This document shows positions 9,069-15,765 of a stretch of 64,000 nt of DNA, one piece after another. This DNA comes from Actinospica sp035493475 (GTDB lineage: Bacteria; Actinomycetota; Actinomycetes; Streptomycetales; Catenulisporaceae), in contig DATJIF010000040.1 of the NCBI GenBank assembly GCA_035493475.1, positions 62,001 through 126,000 on the forward strand, read 5' to 3'. Below the pieces are notes generated by a model. That model saw only the letters and a list, made by a program, of their open reading frames with translations, searched no databases and was not told the origin of the DNA. Numbering within the stretch: position 1 is the first letter of the stretch; each line of letters begins with the position of its first letter. Both the position numbers and the translations under genes were made by a program.

Positions 9069-10043
9069 GTGAAGGTCTTCGTCCAGGTTCCGTGCCTCAA
9101 CGAGGAGGCGACGCTCCCCGCCGTTCTCGACAGCATTCCGAAGTCGATCCCCGGAGTCGACGAGCTGCACGTGCTGATCATCGACGACGGGTCCACCGAC
9201 CGCACCGTCGAGGTCGCCCGCGAGCACGGCGTGACCCACTTCGTGCACCACGTCCGCAACCAGGGCCTGGCCCGCTCGTTCCGCGACGGCGTGCACTACG
9301 CGCTGAGCCAGGGCGCCGACATCGTGGTGAACACCGACGGCGACAACCAGTACCCGCAGGCGATGATCCCCGCGCTGCTGGCGCCGGTGATCGCCGGAGA
9401 GGCCGACATCGCGATCGGCGACCGGCAGACGCACCTGATCGAGCACTTCTCGCCGTTCAAGAAGCGGATGCAGCGGTTCGGCAGCCGGGTGGTCAACGCC
9501 GCGGCCGACACGAACCTGCCGGACGCCGCCTCCGGGTTCCGGGCCTACAGCCGGGACGCCCTGATCAAGCTGAACGTCGTCACCGAGTTCAGCTACTGCA
9601 TGGAGACGATCATCCAGGCCGGCAACAAGCGGATGAAGATCGCCAGTGTCCCGATCACCACGAACGCGAAGACCCGCGAGTCGCGGCTGTTCAGCTCGAT
9701 CGGCGAGCACATGATGCAGTCCGGCAAGGCGATCGCCCGCAGCTACTTCATGTTCAAGCCGTTCAGCTTCTTCCTCTGGCTCGGCGTCTTCTTCGGCGTC
9801 GTCGGCCTGATCCCGTTCGTCCGGTACGCGATCCTGCTCGCGACCGACTCCGGCGGCAACCACCTGCAGTCGCTCATCCTCGGGATCTTCCTGCTGGTGG
9901 CGGCCGCGCTCTCGGCCGCGCTGGCGGTCATCGCCGACCTGCTGCGGACGAACCGGATCCTGCAGGAGGAGACCCTGGAACGGCTCAAGGAGATCCACTA
10001 CGGGGTCGTCCGCGAGGAGACCCGGGTCGACGCGCGGCTCTGA
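9069..10043 (+). CDS. Family 2 glycosyltransferase with C-terminal membrane helices
   Basis: 324 residues. The GT-A fold begins FVQVPCLNEEATLPAVLDSIP and shows VLIIDDGSTDRT and NTDGDNQYPQ (the metal/nucleotide Asp motif). Residues about 236-300 hold two strong transmembrane helices. This layout is that of the polyprenyl-phosphate mannosyl/glucosyltransferase (DPM1-like) group, which loads sugar on a lipid carrier at the membrane. Start GTG 9069 follows GAAAGG at 9058-9063. The 222 bases before it hold no gene. It ends in the hairpin at 10067-10094 and is the last chromosomal gene before the island. Confidence 0.85.
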   Translation: MKVFVQVPCLNEEATLPAVLDSIPKSIPGVDELHVLIIDDGSTDRTVEVAREHGVTHFVHHVRNQGLARSFRDGVHYALSQGADIVVNTDGDNQYPQAMIPALLAPVIAGEADIAIGDRQTHLIEHFSPFKKRMQRFGSRVVNAAADTNLPDAASGFRAYSRDALIKLNVVTEFSYCMETIIQAGNKRMKIASVPITTNAKTRESRLFSSIGEHMMQSGKAIARSYFMFKPFSFFLWLGVFFGVVGLIPFVRYAILLATDSGGNHLQSLILGIFLLVAAALSAALAVIADLLRTNRILQEETLERLKEIHYGVVREETRVDARL

Positions 10044-10066
10044 CCACCCGACCACCGAAGACCAAA

Positions 10067-10094
10067 AGCAGCGGTCCGTCGCCGGGCCGCTGCT
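10067..10094 (+). terminator. Terminator of the glycosyltransferase gene
   Basis: A 12-bp stem (10067-10078 with 10083-10094, one G-T pair) and a TCGC tetraloop, followed by TCGTTC. It lies 24 bases after the glycosyltransferase stop and 92 bases before the left end of the island. Confidence 0.8.
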
Positions 10095-10185
10095 TCGTTC
10101 CCCCACCCGGATTCCCGCGCCCAGACACCAGAAAGGCCACGGCGAGCTTGGTAGCTGCCGTGGCCTCTGACGTGCGGTGATACTG

Positions 10186-10238
10186 GTGGACGATACTGGG
10201 ATTGAACCAGTGACCTCTTCCGTGTCAGAGAAGCGCTC
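10186..10238 (-). repeat. Left attachment site: displaced 3' half of tRNA-Val
   Basis: 43 bases (10186-10228) are identical to 62048-62090; then one mismatch (A at 10229 against G at 62091) and nine more matching bases to 10238. Read on the minus strand this is the anticodon loop, variable loop, T arm and acceptor 3' strand of tRNA-Val, with no 5' half, so it is not a working tRNA. Immediately beyond the discriminator base the minus strand reads CCA (10184-10186), which the intact right copy lacks. The crossover must lie within the 43 bases. Confidence 0.92.
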
Positions 10239-10866
10239 ACACCCCGTGAGTCACATTGACGGAAAGCCGCCTGTGCCTCTGACGTGCAGGTTTATGAATC
10301 TGATGGTTCATCAATTTTGCAGGTCGACGCAGTTGCGCGCAGTTGAGCGCATCGCTGCTCCCCGGTTTCGCTCCCCTGGGAGCTCCCCGCGACGGGGTCG
10401 CGGATTCTGAGCTCTTCTCCAGCGGGAGCCTTACTCTGACGCTCTGTCAGTGCCGTTTTCTTGTCCTGTGGCTGCTCCTTTGGAGTGGAACCGGCTTCGA
10501 GGCTCGGCCGCCCCCGGCGGCGGCTTGATGGCGTCTCTACCTGGTCCGATGCACTCGATCGTCGGCGTACCGCGGGCTGCAGTCGCCCAGGAGGCGGGGC
10601 CGGTCGACGTGGAGCCGCGGGGGAGCCGGGCGGGGGAGCGTGCTCCCTGCCGAGGAGGGGGCGGCCTTCATCTACCTGATGGCCAGTCAGCGTGATGCGG
10701 CGCGGGCCGCTGGTCTGAAGTCGTTGAACTCTTCCGTGATCGCGTCGCTGGCCTCTTCCGCGTTCCGGAAGAGGCCAAGAGTGCAATTCTGGCGAACTGC
10801 GCCAGGCTCTGTCTGTGGCCCAGCAGCGTGCCGGATGGCGATTCGGTCGTTGTTCGCGGCTGCCGG
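10239..10866. other. Left-end island segment with no convincing gene
   Basis: Open frames occur on both strands but none shows a start with a ribosome site, a domain or actinomycete-type third-position bias. A short AT-containing inverted repeat (TGATG-GTT-CATCA, 10301-10313) lies about 60 bases inside the attachment repeat and could be an arm site for the recombinase. A 12-base word CCTCTGACGTGC occurs both at 10164-10175, outside, and 10276-10287, inside, the element. The rest may be decayed coding sequence. Confidence 0.5.
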
Positions 10867-11622
10867 TCAGATGGCGGTGCGGCCGCCGTCGGCGGCGATG
10901 GTTGTTCCGGTGAGGTAGGTGGCGCGGTCGCCGGCGAGGAAAAGGATGACCTCGGCGATTTCGCTCGGGGTGGCGGTGCGGCCGAGCAGGGTGGTGGCGC
11001 CGACTTGGTTGGCGCCCTCTTCGCCCATGGTGGCCAGGACCATGTCGGTGCGGGTCGGGCCGGGGGCGACGGTGTTGACGCGTACGCCGGAGGGGCTTAG
11101 TTCGGCTGCCCAGGTGCGGGTGAGCGATTCGAGCGCCGCCTTGGTCGCGCTGTAGACGGCGAGTCCCGGCATGCCGATGCGTGCGGCCATCGAGCTGACG
11201 TTGACGATCGCGCCGGATCCGCGGGCCACCATGCCGGGGGCGAACGCGGCCGTGAGCAGGTACGGAGCGCGCACGTTGGCGGCGAAGGTCGCGTCGTACG
11301 ACGTGGTGTCGAACGCGTCGTGCGAGGTGTCGGGGGAAATCGTCGGTTCGATCGGGAAGATCGCGGCGTTGTTGACCAGGATGTCCACGCTCCCGACCGC
11401 CTCGGCCAGCGCGCGCACCGAGGACGGATCGGCCAGGTCGGCCGCGACGAACCTCGCGTTGCCGCCCTGCTCGGTGATCGCCTTGACGGTCGTCGCCCCG
11501 CGCTCGGCGTCGCGGCCGGTGACGATGACCTCGGCGCCTGCCGCGGCCAGCAGCTTCGCCGTCTCGCCGCCGATGCCGCCGGTCGCTCCGGTGACCAGTG
11601 CCGTCTTGCCCTTGAGTTCCAT
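10867..11622 (-). CDS. SDR-family NAD(P)-dependent oxidoreductase
   Basis: 251 residues, a classical short-chain dehydrogenase. TGATGGIG at residues 11-18 is the nucleotide loop, NNAAIF the structural motif, and Ser144, Tyr157 and Lys161 the catalytic set. The C-terminal LAGDRATYLTGTTIAADGG is the usual end of FabG-like enzymes. The substrate is unknown. It is transcribed divergently from a TetR gene across a 119-base gap with a palindrome at 11671-11688, so that TetR protein likely represses it. The pair resembles the MDR/TetR pair at 13.0-14.7 kb. Confidence 0.88.
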   Translation of the reverse strand: MELKGKTALVTGATGGIGGETAKLLAAAGAEVIVTGRDAERGATTVKAITEQGGNARFVAADLADPSSVRALAEAVGSVDILVNNAAIFPIEPTISPDTSHDAFDTTSYDATFAANVRAPYLLTAAFAPGMVARGSGAIVNVSSMAARIGMPGLAVYSATKAALESLTRTWAAELSPSGVRVNTVAPGPTRTDMVLATMGEEGANQVGATTLLGRTATPSEIAEVILFLAGDRATYLTGTTIAADGGRTAI

Positions 11623-11670
11623 GTGAAGACGTGCCTTTCCGGGTCCCTCCGGCCGCCGGGCGCGGCCGGA

Positions 11671-11688
11671 CTGGGTTACCTGACCCAG
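11671..11688. promoter_or_regulatory. Candidate TetR operator between SDR and TetR genes
   Basis: Inverted repeat CTGGGT-TACCTG-ACCCAG. A second imperfect palindrome, TGGGTT-GTCT-AATCCA, lies at 11705-11720 and overlaps a weak plus-strand promoter (TTGTCT 11709-11714, TATTAT 11730-11735). Both lie in the divergent promoter region, as expected for autoregulation with control of the SDR gene. Confidence 0.6.
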
Positions 11689-11741
11689 AGTGCTCGGTAG
11701 AAAATGGGTTGTCTAATCCAGAAAACCGGTATTATGGAGCC

Positions 11742-12350
11742 ATGAGCTCATTGACCCGCAAGGGGGCGGCTACCCGGGCGCGGATCGTGGCGGCGGCCGC
11801 GCGGTTGATGTACGAGCGCGGGGTCACCGAGGCTACGCTCGAGGACGTGCGGGCGGCCGCGGGCGTGAGCGGCTCGCAGATCTACCACTACTTCGCCGAC
11901 AAGCAGGCGCTGTTGCTGGCGGTGATCGAGTACCAGACCGAGGCGGTGCTCGAACTGCAGTCTCCGCTATTCGGCCGACTCGACTCGATGGCGGGCCTTC
12001 GGCAGTGGGCCGACGCCCTCGTGGAATACCAGCGCCGGATGCAGTGCCGCGGCGGCTGCCCGATCGGCTCGATCGGCGGCGAGGTCGCGGAGAACAATCC
12101 CGAGGCGCGCCTGGCCGTCGCTTCCGGTTTCCTGCGCTGGGAAGAGGCCATCCGCGCGGGACTGACGGCGATGCACGCGCGGGGCGAGCTCGACGCGGAC
12201 CCGAACGATCTCGCCCTCGCCGTGCTCGCCGCGCTTCAGGGCGGCCTGCTGCTCGCCCAGATCCAACGGCAGGTCAAGCCGCTCGAGGTCGCTCTCGGCA
12301 CGATTCTCGACCATGTCGAATCGCGGCTGGCGGCCTCGGTGCGCGGCTGA
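11742..12350 (+). CDS. TetR-family transcriptional regulator (SDR partner)
   Basis: 202 residues from ATG 11742. The N-terminal helix-turn-helix reads TLEDVRAAAGVSGSQIYHYFADKQALL (given in pieces by family: ADVAxxAGVSxGxxYHYFxxK), about residues 31-58. The ligand domain contains CRGGCPIGSIGGEVAE, a motif shared with the second TetR at 14061 (CQEGCTLGSLASEI), so the two are paralogues of the same subfamily. It probably represses itself and the divergent SDR gene through the palindromes at 11671-11720. The inducer is unknown. Confidence 0.88.
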   Translation: MSSLTRKGAATRARIVAAAARLMYERGVTEATLEDVRAAAGVSGSQIYHYFADKQALLLAVIEYQTEAVLELQSPLFGRLDSMAGLRQWADALVEYQRRMQCRGGCPIGSIGGEVAENNPEARLAVASGFLRWEEAIRAGLTAMHARGELDADPNDLALAVLAALQGGLLLAQIQRQVKPLEVALGTILDHVESRLAASVRG

Positions 12351-12483
12351 GTCCGCGTGGTGGCGTCGACTGTGTCCGGGGAGTGGGCGGAGGCCGTTTC
12401 GAGTCGAACTGCGCTTTGACCAGCGAGGTTCGGGCTCCGGTCTTTCATGGCGGACGATATGGGGCTACCCTCGGCTTCAAGCG

Positions 12484-12496
12484 TTGCATATTGCAA
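12484..12496. promoter_or_regulatory. MarR-type box 1, TTGCA-TAT-TGCAA
   Basis: A perfect 5+5 palindrome 45 bases before the acetyltransferase start, just downstream of a possible -10 (TACCCT, 12466-12471). It is the same motif as at 15658, 23562 and 48494, so it is most likely a binding site for one of the island's MarR paralogues. Confidence 0.65.
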
Positions 12497-12540
12497 TGAA
12501 GCCGTTGGTGTTCGGCGTCTCTGATCGGAAGGAACGCGGC

Positions 12541-12918
12541 GTGGGCCGCGCTGTGGCGATGTGGGAGATTCGCGCTGAGCGCGAGGAGAACCGGTATAGC
12601 GCCTTTCTCGACGGCGAGCGGGTCGCGCATGCGGCGTGGGCGCTGGTCGGGGATCTGGTTATCGTGCCGCACGTGCGGGCCGATGCTCTGCACCGTGATG
12701 CCGGGGTGGGGATCGAGTTGGCGCGCGGTATCTGCGACGACGCTCGCGCGGCCGGAACGATGGTGGTGGCGGCGTGCGCGGTCATGCGCCGGCTCGCCTA
12801 CCTGCACCCGCGCTACGAGTCCGGGTTGCGCGCCGCGTATCCAGGTGAACTGGCGATTCTCGCGCCTTTGATCGAGGCCGCCGAGGAGTTCGAGGAACGG
12901 CTGCTGCGCCGGTTCTAG
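12541..12918 (+). CDS. Small GNAT-type acetyltransferase-like protein (YjdJ/COG2388 group)
   Basis: 125 residues from GTG 12541, chosen because GGAAGGAA at 12527-12534 is well placed before it; the upstream ATG 12496 overlaps the MarR box. The short fold with FLDGERVAHAAW, a histidine-rich strand, GVGIELARGICDDARAAGTMVVAACAVM split as acetyl-CoA loop and helix, and YLHPRYE near residues 95-101 matches the one-domain acetyltransferases of the COG2388 kind. The usual R/Q-x-x-G-x-G/A loop is weak (DAGVGIE), so catalytic activity is not certain. The substrate is unknown. Confidence 0.65.
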   Translation: MGRAVAMWEIRAEREENRYSAFLDGERVAHAAWALVGDLVIVPHVRADALHRDAGVGIELARGICDDARAAGTMVVAACAVMRRLAYLHPRYESGLRAAYPGELAILAPLIEAAEEFEERLLRRF

Positions 12919-13035
12919 ATGCACGTGTCCGAACCCTGCTTTTCCCCGGCCAGACGGCAGTTCGGCATGTGCGGAGCGAAAGGTGCTGGATGGAAAGCCG
13001 TCGTCGTGTCAGCTTGCCGACCGGCTCCCGGAAGC

Positions 13036-13953
13036 TCAGGCGCGCACGCGGATGACGGTCTTGCCCTTGCGCCGCTCGGTCGGGTTGAGCGCCGGAATGG
13101 CGTCCTCGAGCGTTGCGACGGTCCCGATGTGCGTGCGTAGGCGCCCGTCCCGTACCCGGTCGACGATCTCCGTCAGTTGGTCGGGGACGGACTCGACGAC
13201 GAAGTCGACCGCGAGGCCGTCGGCGGGTCGGGCCTCGACGGGCCCGACCGCGGACACCAGCGTTCCGCCGGGTCGAATGATGACCGCCGAGCGCCGTTGG
13301 ACGGAACCGCCGATGACGTCGAAGACCAGGTCCACTCCGCCGACCTCTTCGAGGTTCTCGTTGTCGAGGGCGAGGAATTCGTTCGCGCCGAAGTCGAGCG
13401 CCGCCTGCCGATCCGCCTCCCGTCCGGTGCCGATGACGTAGCAGCCGAACTCCCGGGCGAGCTGCGTGACCATGGATCCGACCGCGCCGGCGGCGCCGTG
13501 CGCCAGGACGGTCTGCCCCGCCCGGAGACGGCCGTGCTGGAACAGGCCCTGCCATGCGGTCAGGCCGGAGATCGGCAGGCTCGCGCCCGCCGTGAAGTCG
13601 ACGTCGCCCGGCAGCGGCGCGAGGTTGCGCGCCTCCACGGCCGCGTATTCGGCCAGGGTTCCGTCGCGGTGCCAGTCGGTGATCCCGAAGACCCGCTGGC
13701 CCAGCGAGAGCCCCGTCGTGCCGTAGCCGAGAGAGGTGACCACACCGGCGAACTCGTGCCCGATGATCGCGTGCTCGCGATCGCGGCCGGCGCGATCCAC
13801 CCAGGTCGAGGGCCACTCCCACTCCGCGGGGACGAAGCCCGACGCGCGGACCTCGACGACGACGTCGTTGATCGCGGGTGTCGGCGCAGGCCGTTCCGCC
13901 AGCGTGATGCCGGCGGCTTCCGCTGCCTGATCGGTGACGACGATCGCCTTCAT
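13036..13953 (-). CDS. Zinc-independent MDR-family NADP oxidoreductase (quinone-oxidoreductase-like)
   Basis: 305 residues of the medium-chain dehydrogenase family. The N-terminal GroES-like part carries IIGHEFAGVV near residues 63-72, and the Rossmann part carries AHGAAGAVGSMVTQLA near residue 150. The zinc-binding Cys cluster of alcohol dehydrogenases is absent, as in quinone oxidoreductases and enoyl reductases. It is divergent from the TetR gene at 14061 across an exact palindrome, so it is probably that regulator's target. Its product could detoxify quinones or aldehydes; no link to pigment synthesis is visible. Confidence 0.85.
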   Translation of the reverse strand: MKAIVVTDQAAEAAGITLAERPAPTPAINDVVVEVRASGFVPAEWEWPSTWVDRAGRDREHAIIGHEFAGVVTSLGYGTTGLSLGQRVFGITDWHRDGTLAEYAAVEARNLAPLPGDVDFTAGASLPISGLTAWQGLFQHGRLRAGQTVLAHGAAGAVGSMVTQLAREFGCYVIGTGREADRQAALDFGANEFLALDNENLEEVGGVDLVFDVIGGSVQRRSAVIIRPGGTLVSAVGPVEARPADGLAVDFVVESVPDQLTEIVDRVRDGRLRTHIGTVATLEDAIPALNPTERRKGKTVIRVRA

Positions 13954-14028
13954 TTCCGCCTCCGCATGTCTCGTGCCTGCCGGCGCGTTTTTGGGCTGCC
14001 TGGCCCACTAGGGCAGTCAACCCGATTC

Positions 14029-14052
14029 AGATTGGGCTGTCAAGCCCAATCT
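14029..14052. promoter_or_regulatory. Perfect TetR operator between MDR and second TetR gene
   Basis: Ten-base arms AGATTGGGCT (14029-14038) and AGCCCAATCT (14043-14052) around GTCA. A further half-conserved repeat (TGGGC...GCCCA, about 13992-14007) lies to the left. The arms differ from those of the SDR/TetR pair, so the two paralogous TetR proteins probably have separate sites. Confidence 0.75.
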
Positions 14053-14060
14053 GGGCTATC

Positions 14061-14729
14061 GTGGGAGGTATGGATGCGATAGTGGAAGCCCGGGTGCCGC
14101 AGAGGTTCACGGGTAAGGGGATGGCGACGCGTGCCCGGATCCTCGAGCATGCCGCGGAGCTCATCTACACGCGGGGCGTGCACGCGACGAACAACGAGCA
14201 GCTCCGTCGTGCGGCGGGTGTCAGCGGCTCGCAGCTCAACCACTACTTCCCGACCAAGGAGAGTCTTGTCCTCGCGGTCATCGAGTGGCAGGCCGAGCGC
14301 GTCCTCACGTTTCACCGCAGCGAACGGTTCATCCGGTTCGAAAGCCTTGACTCGCTTCGGGAATGGGCGGACTTCTACATCGCCTACGGGCGCTCGTGCC
14401 AGGAGGGCTGCACCCTCGGCTCTCTCGCCAGCGAGATCATCAAGACGGATCTCGACGTTCGTGCGCAGCTCGTGAACGCGTTCGATCAGTGGAGGGACGT
14501 CTTCAGGGACGGGCTCGAACGGATGCGGAGTCTCGGCCGGATCAGCGCCGAGGCAGATCCTACTCAGCTGGCCTATCTCCTGCTCTCCGCCTTCCAGGGC
14601 GGCATGCTCCTCGCCCAGGTCGCCCGGGACATCGCCCCGCTGGAAGCAGCCCTGCACGCAGCCATCGACTGTGTGGAGAGGTTCGCGCGGCCGCCCGCCG
14701 CCGGCGCCCCAGCCCCCAATGATCGGTAG
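14061..14729 (+). CDS. TetR-family transcriptional regulator (MDR partner)
   Basis: 222 residues from GTG 14061; ATG 14070 is an alternative but GGGAGG ends only one base before it. Because the operator stops 8 bases upstream, the transcript may be nearly leaderless. The helix-turn-helix around residues 45-72 reads QLRRAAGVSGSQLNHYFPTK, and CQEGCTLGSLASEI marks the same subfamily as the TetR at 11742. The two oxidoreductase/TetR pairs look like diverged copies of one module. It probably represses itself and the MDR gene. Confidence 0.87.
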   Translation: MGGMDAIVEARVPQRFTGKGMATRARILEHAAELIYTRGVHATNNEQLRRAAGVSGSQLNHYFPTKESLVLAVIEWQAERVLTFHRSERFIRFESLDSLREWADFYIAYGRSCQEGCTLGSLASEIIKTDLDVRAQLVNAFDQWRDVFRDGLERMRSLGRISAEADPTQLAYLLLSAFQGGMLLAQVARDIAPLEAALHAAIDCVERFARPPAAGAPAPNDR

Positions 14730-14761
14730 CCGCCGGCGCGGCCGGGCGCACCCGGATGCGA

Positions 14762-14946
14762 TCAGGCGGCCGCGAACACGAAGCCACGCTCGAGAAGTCC
14801 CGGGATGAAGATCTGCAGCGCGGCAAGGGTGTTACTGCGGTCGCCGCCGCCGTCGTGCTCGAGGATGATGTCGTGCCGCCGCGTCGTGCGCAGCACTGTG
14901 TTGACGATGTCCCACGTGCTCTGGTGGCCGCAGTTGGTCCGGCGCT
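14762..14946 (-). pseudogene. Remnant of a polysaccharide deacetylase (C-terminal part)
   Basis: On the minus strand a frame without a start codon reads TWDIVNTVLR, then HDIILEHDGGGDRSNT, then ALQIFIPGLLERGFVF before a TGA at 14762-14764. This is the end of a NodB-type carbohydrate esterase domain (the G-x-IxLxHDG-x-GDRSxT block and the final ALxxxIxxLxxxGYxFV). The catalytic N-terminal part is missing; an in-frame stop lies near 14952 and the MarR-type box at 14959 follows. It is not functional. Confidence 0.75.
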
Positions 14947-14958
14947 TTCGCGCTCATC

Positions 14959-14971
14959 TTGCATAGGGCAA
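14959..14971. promoter_or_regulatory. MarR-type box 2, TTGCA-TAG-GGCAA
   Basis: Same layout as the other boxes with one mismatch in the right arm. It lies directly before the broken deacetylase gene on the minus strand, so it may be the leftover of that gene's control region, or it may have been brought next to it by the deletion. Confidence 0.45.
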
Positions 14972-15037
14972 TCCTTTGCGCGAGAACCTGGTGCAGGGTG
15001 GGCCGGGCCGGAGGGACATCGGCCTCCGGCAGTGCGG

Positions 15038-15547
15038 CTAGTGCCAGCCGGGCAGGGAGGGCAGTTCCTCGGCGGGCTCGCCGCCGGCTTCGGTGAACGC
15101 GGTGAGGGCTTCGACGAGTTGGGCGCGCTGTTCGGTGGGCATGGCGGCGACGATGCGGGAGAACTCGGCGCGGCGGGCCTCGGTGACCTGGCGGACCGTC
15201 TGCCAGCCGGTGCCGGTCAGGCGCAGTAGTACTTCGCGGCGGCGGGCGGGGTTGGTGGCCTTTTCGACCATGCCTGCGGTGGTGAGCCGTTCGACCATGC
15301 GCAGCGCGGTGGACGGGTTGACGTCGAGTGCCTCGGCGAGGCCGGCGAGGCTGGAGGGTCCGCGTGAGTCGAGTACGACGAGCAGCCGGTATTGGGGGAG
15401 GGTGAGGGTCTCCTCGACCGCGGCCAGCGACTTGGCGGCGATGGCGACCAGCAGGCGGGATGCCGTGAGCAACGCTGCGACGACCTGCTCCGGGTCGTCG
15501 GCGTGTCCGCGTGTGTGCACGGGCGGACGTTCCTCGGGGGTGCGCAT
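15038..15547 (-). CDS. MarR-family regulator, paralogue 1
   Basis: 169 residues. The winged helix-turn-helix spans residues about 48-110 with LTLPQYRLLVVLD, SLAGLAEALDVNPSTALRMVERL (the recognition helix) and the wing ATNPARRREVLLRLT. The protein ends LPSLPGWH. Three other proteins in the island (23719, 24334, 59098) share the same fold, the LTLPQYR signature and the LPxLPGW tail; the copy at 23719 is almost the same over the central domain. It is divergent from the ClC gene with a perfect TTGCA-TAC-TGCAA box between, so autoregulation and control of the ClC gene are likely. Confidence 0.9.
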   Translation of the reverse strand: MRTPEERPPVHTRGHADDPEQVVAALLTASRLLVAIAAKSLAAVEETLTLPQYRLLVVLDSRGPSSLAGLAEALDVNPSTALRMVERLTTAGMVEKATNPARRREVLLRLTGTGWQTVRQVTEARRAEFSRIVAAMPTEQRAQLVEALTAFTEAGGEPAEELPSLPGWH

Positions 15548-15626
15548 TCGTCCTTTCTACCTGTTCGAGCGGCATCTAGGCGAGTCGGGTCGCTGTGCCG
15601 GCCGCCGTCGGCCGCGCTGTGTCGCG

Positions 15627-15670
15627 TTGCGCTCGGGGGCCGGTGATCCTATAGTCATTGCATACTGCAA
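15627..15670 (+). promoter_or_regulatory. ClC promoter with MarR-type box 3
   Basis: TTGCGC (15627-15632), 17 bases, TATAGT (15650-15655), then the perfect box TTGCA-TAC-TGCAA at 15658-15670 over the likely start of transcription. The box also lies within the region that must drive the divergent MarR gene. Confidence 0.7.
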
Positions 15671-15765
15671 TTCACTTGGTGCCGATGAGGCACTGTTTCG
15701 GCGTGCCGGATGGCCGCGCGCACGTTCGCTGGTGGCTGGGACGTGGGCTCGATGGAAGGACGAGG

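Noticed and set aside
10186..10238. A second tRNA-Val gene
   Set aside because: Only the 3' half matches; D arm and 5' acceptor strand are missing, so it is an attachment remnant.
10292..10786. Minus-strand frame of 164 codons at the island's left end
   Set aside because: Low-complexity Arg/Pro/Ser translation, no ribosome site, no domain; not supported as a gene.
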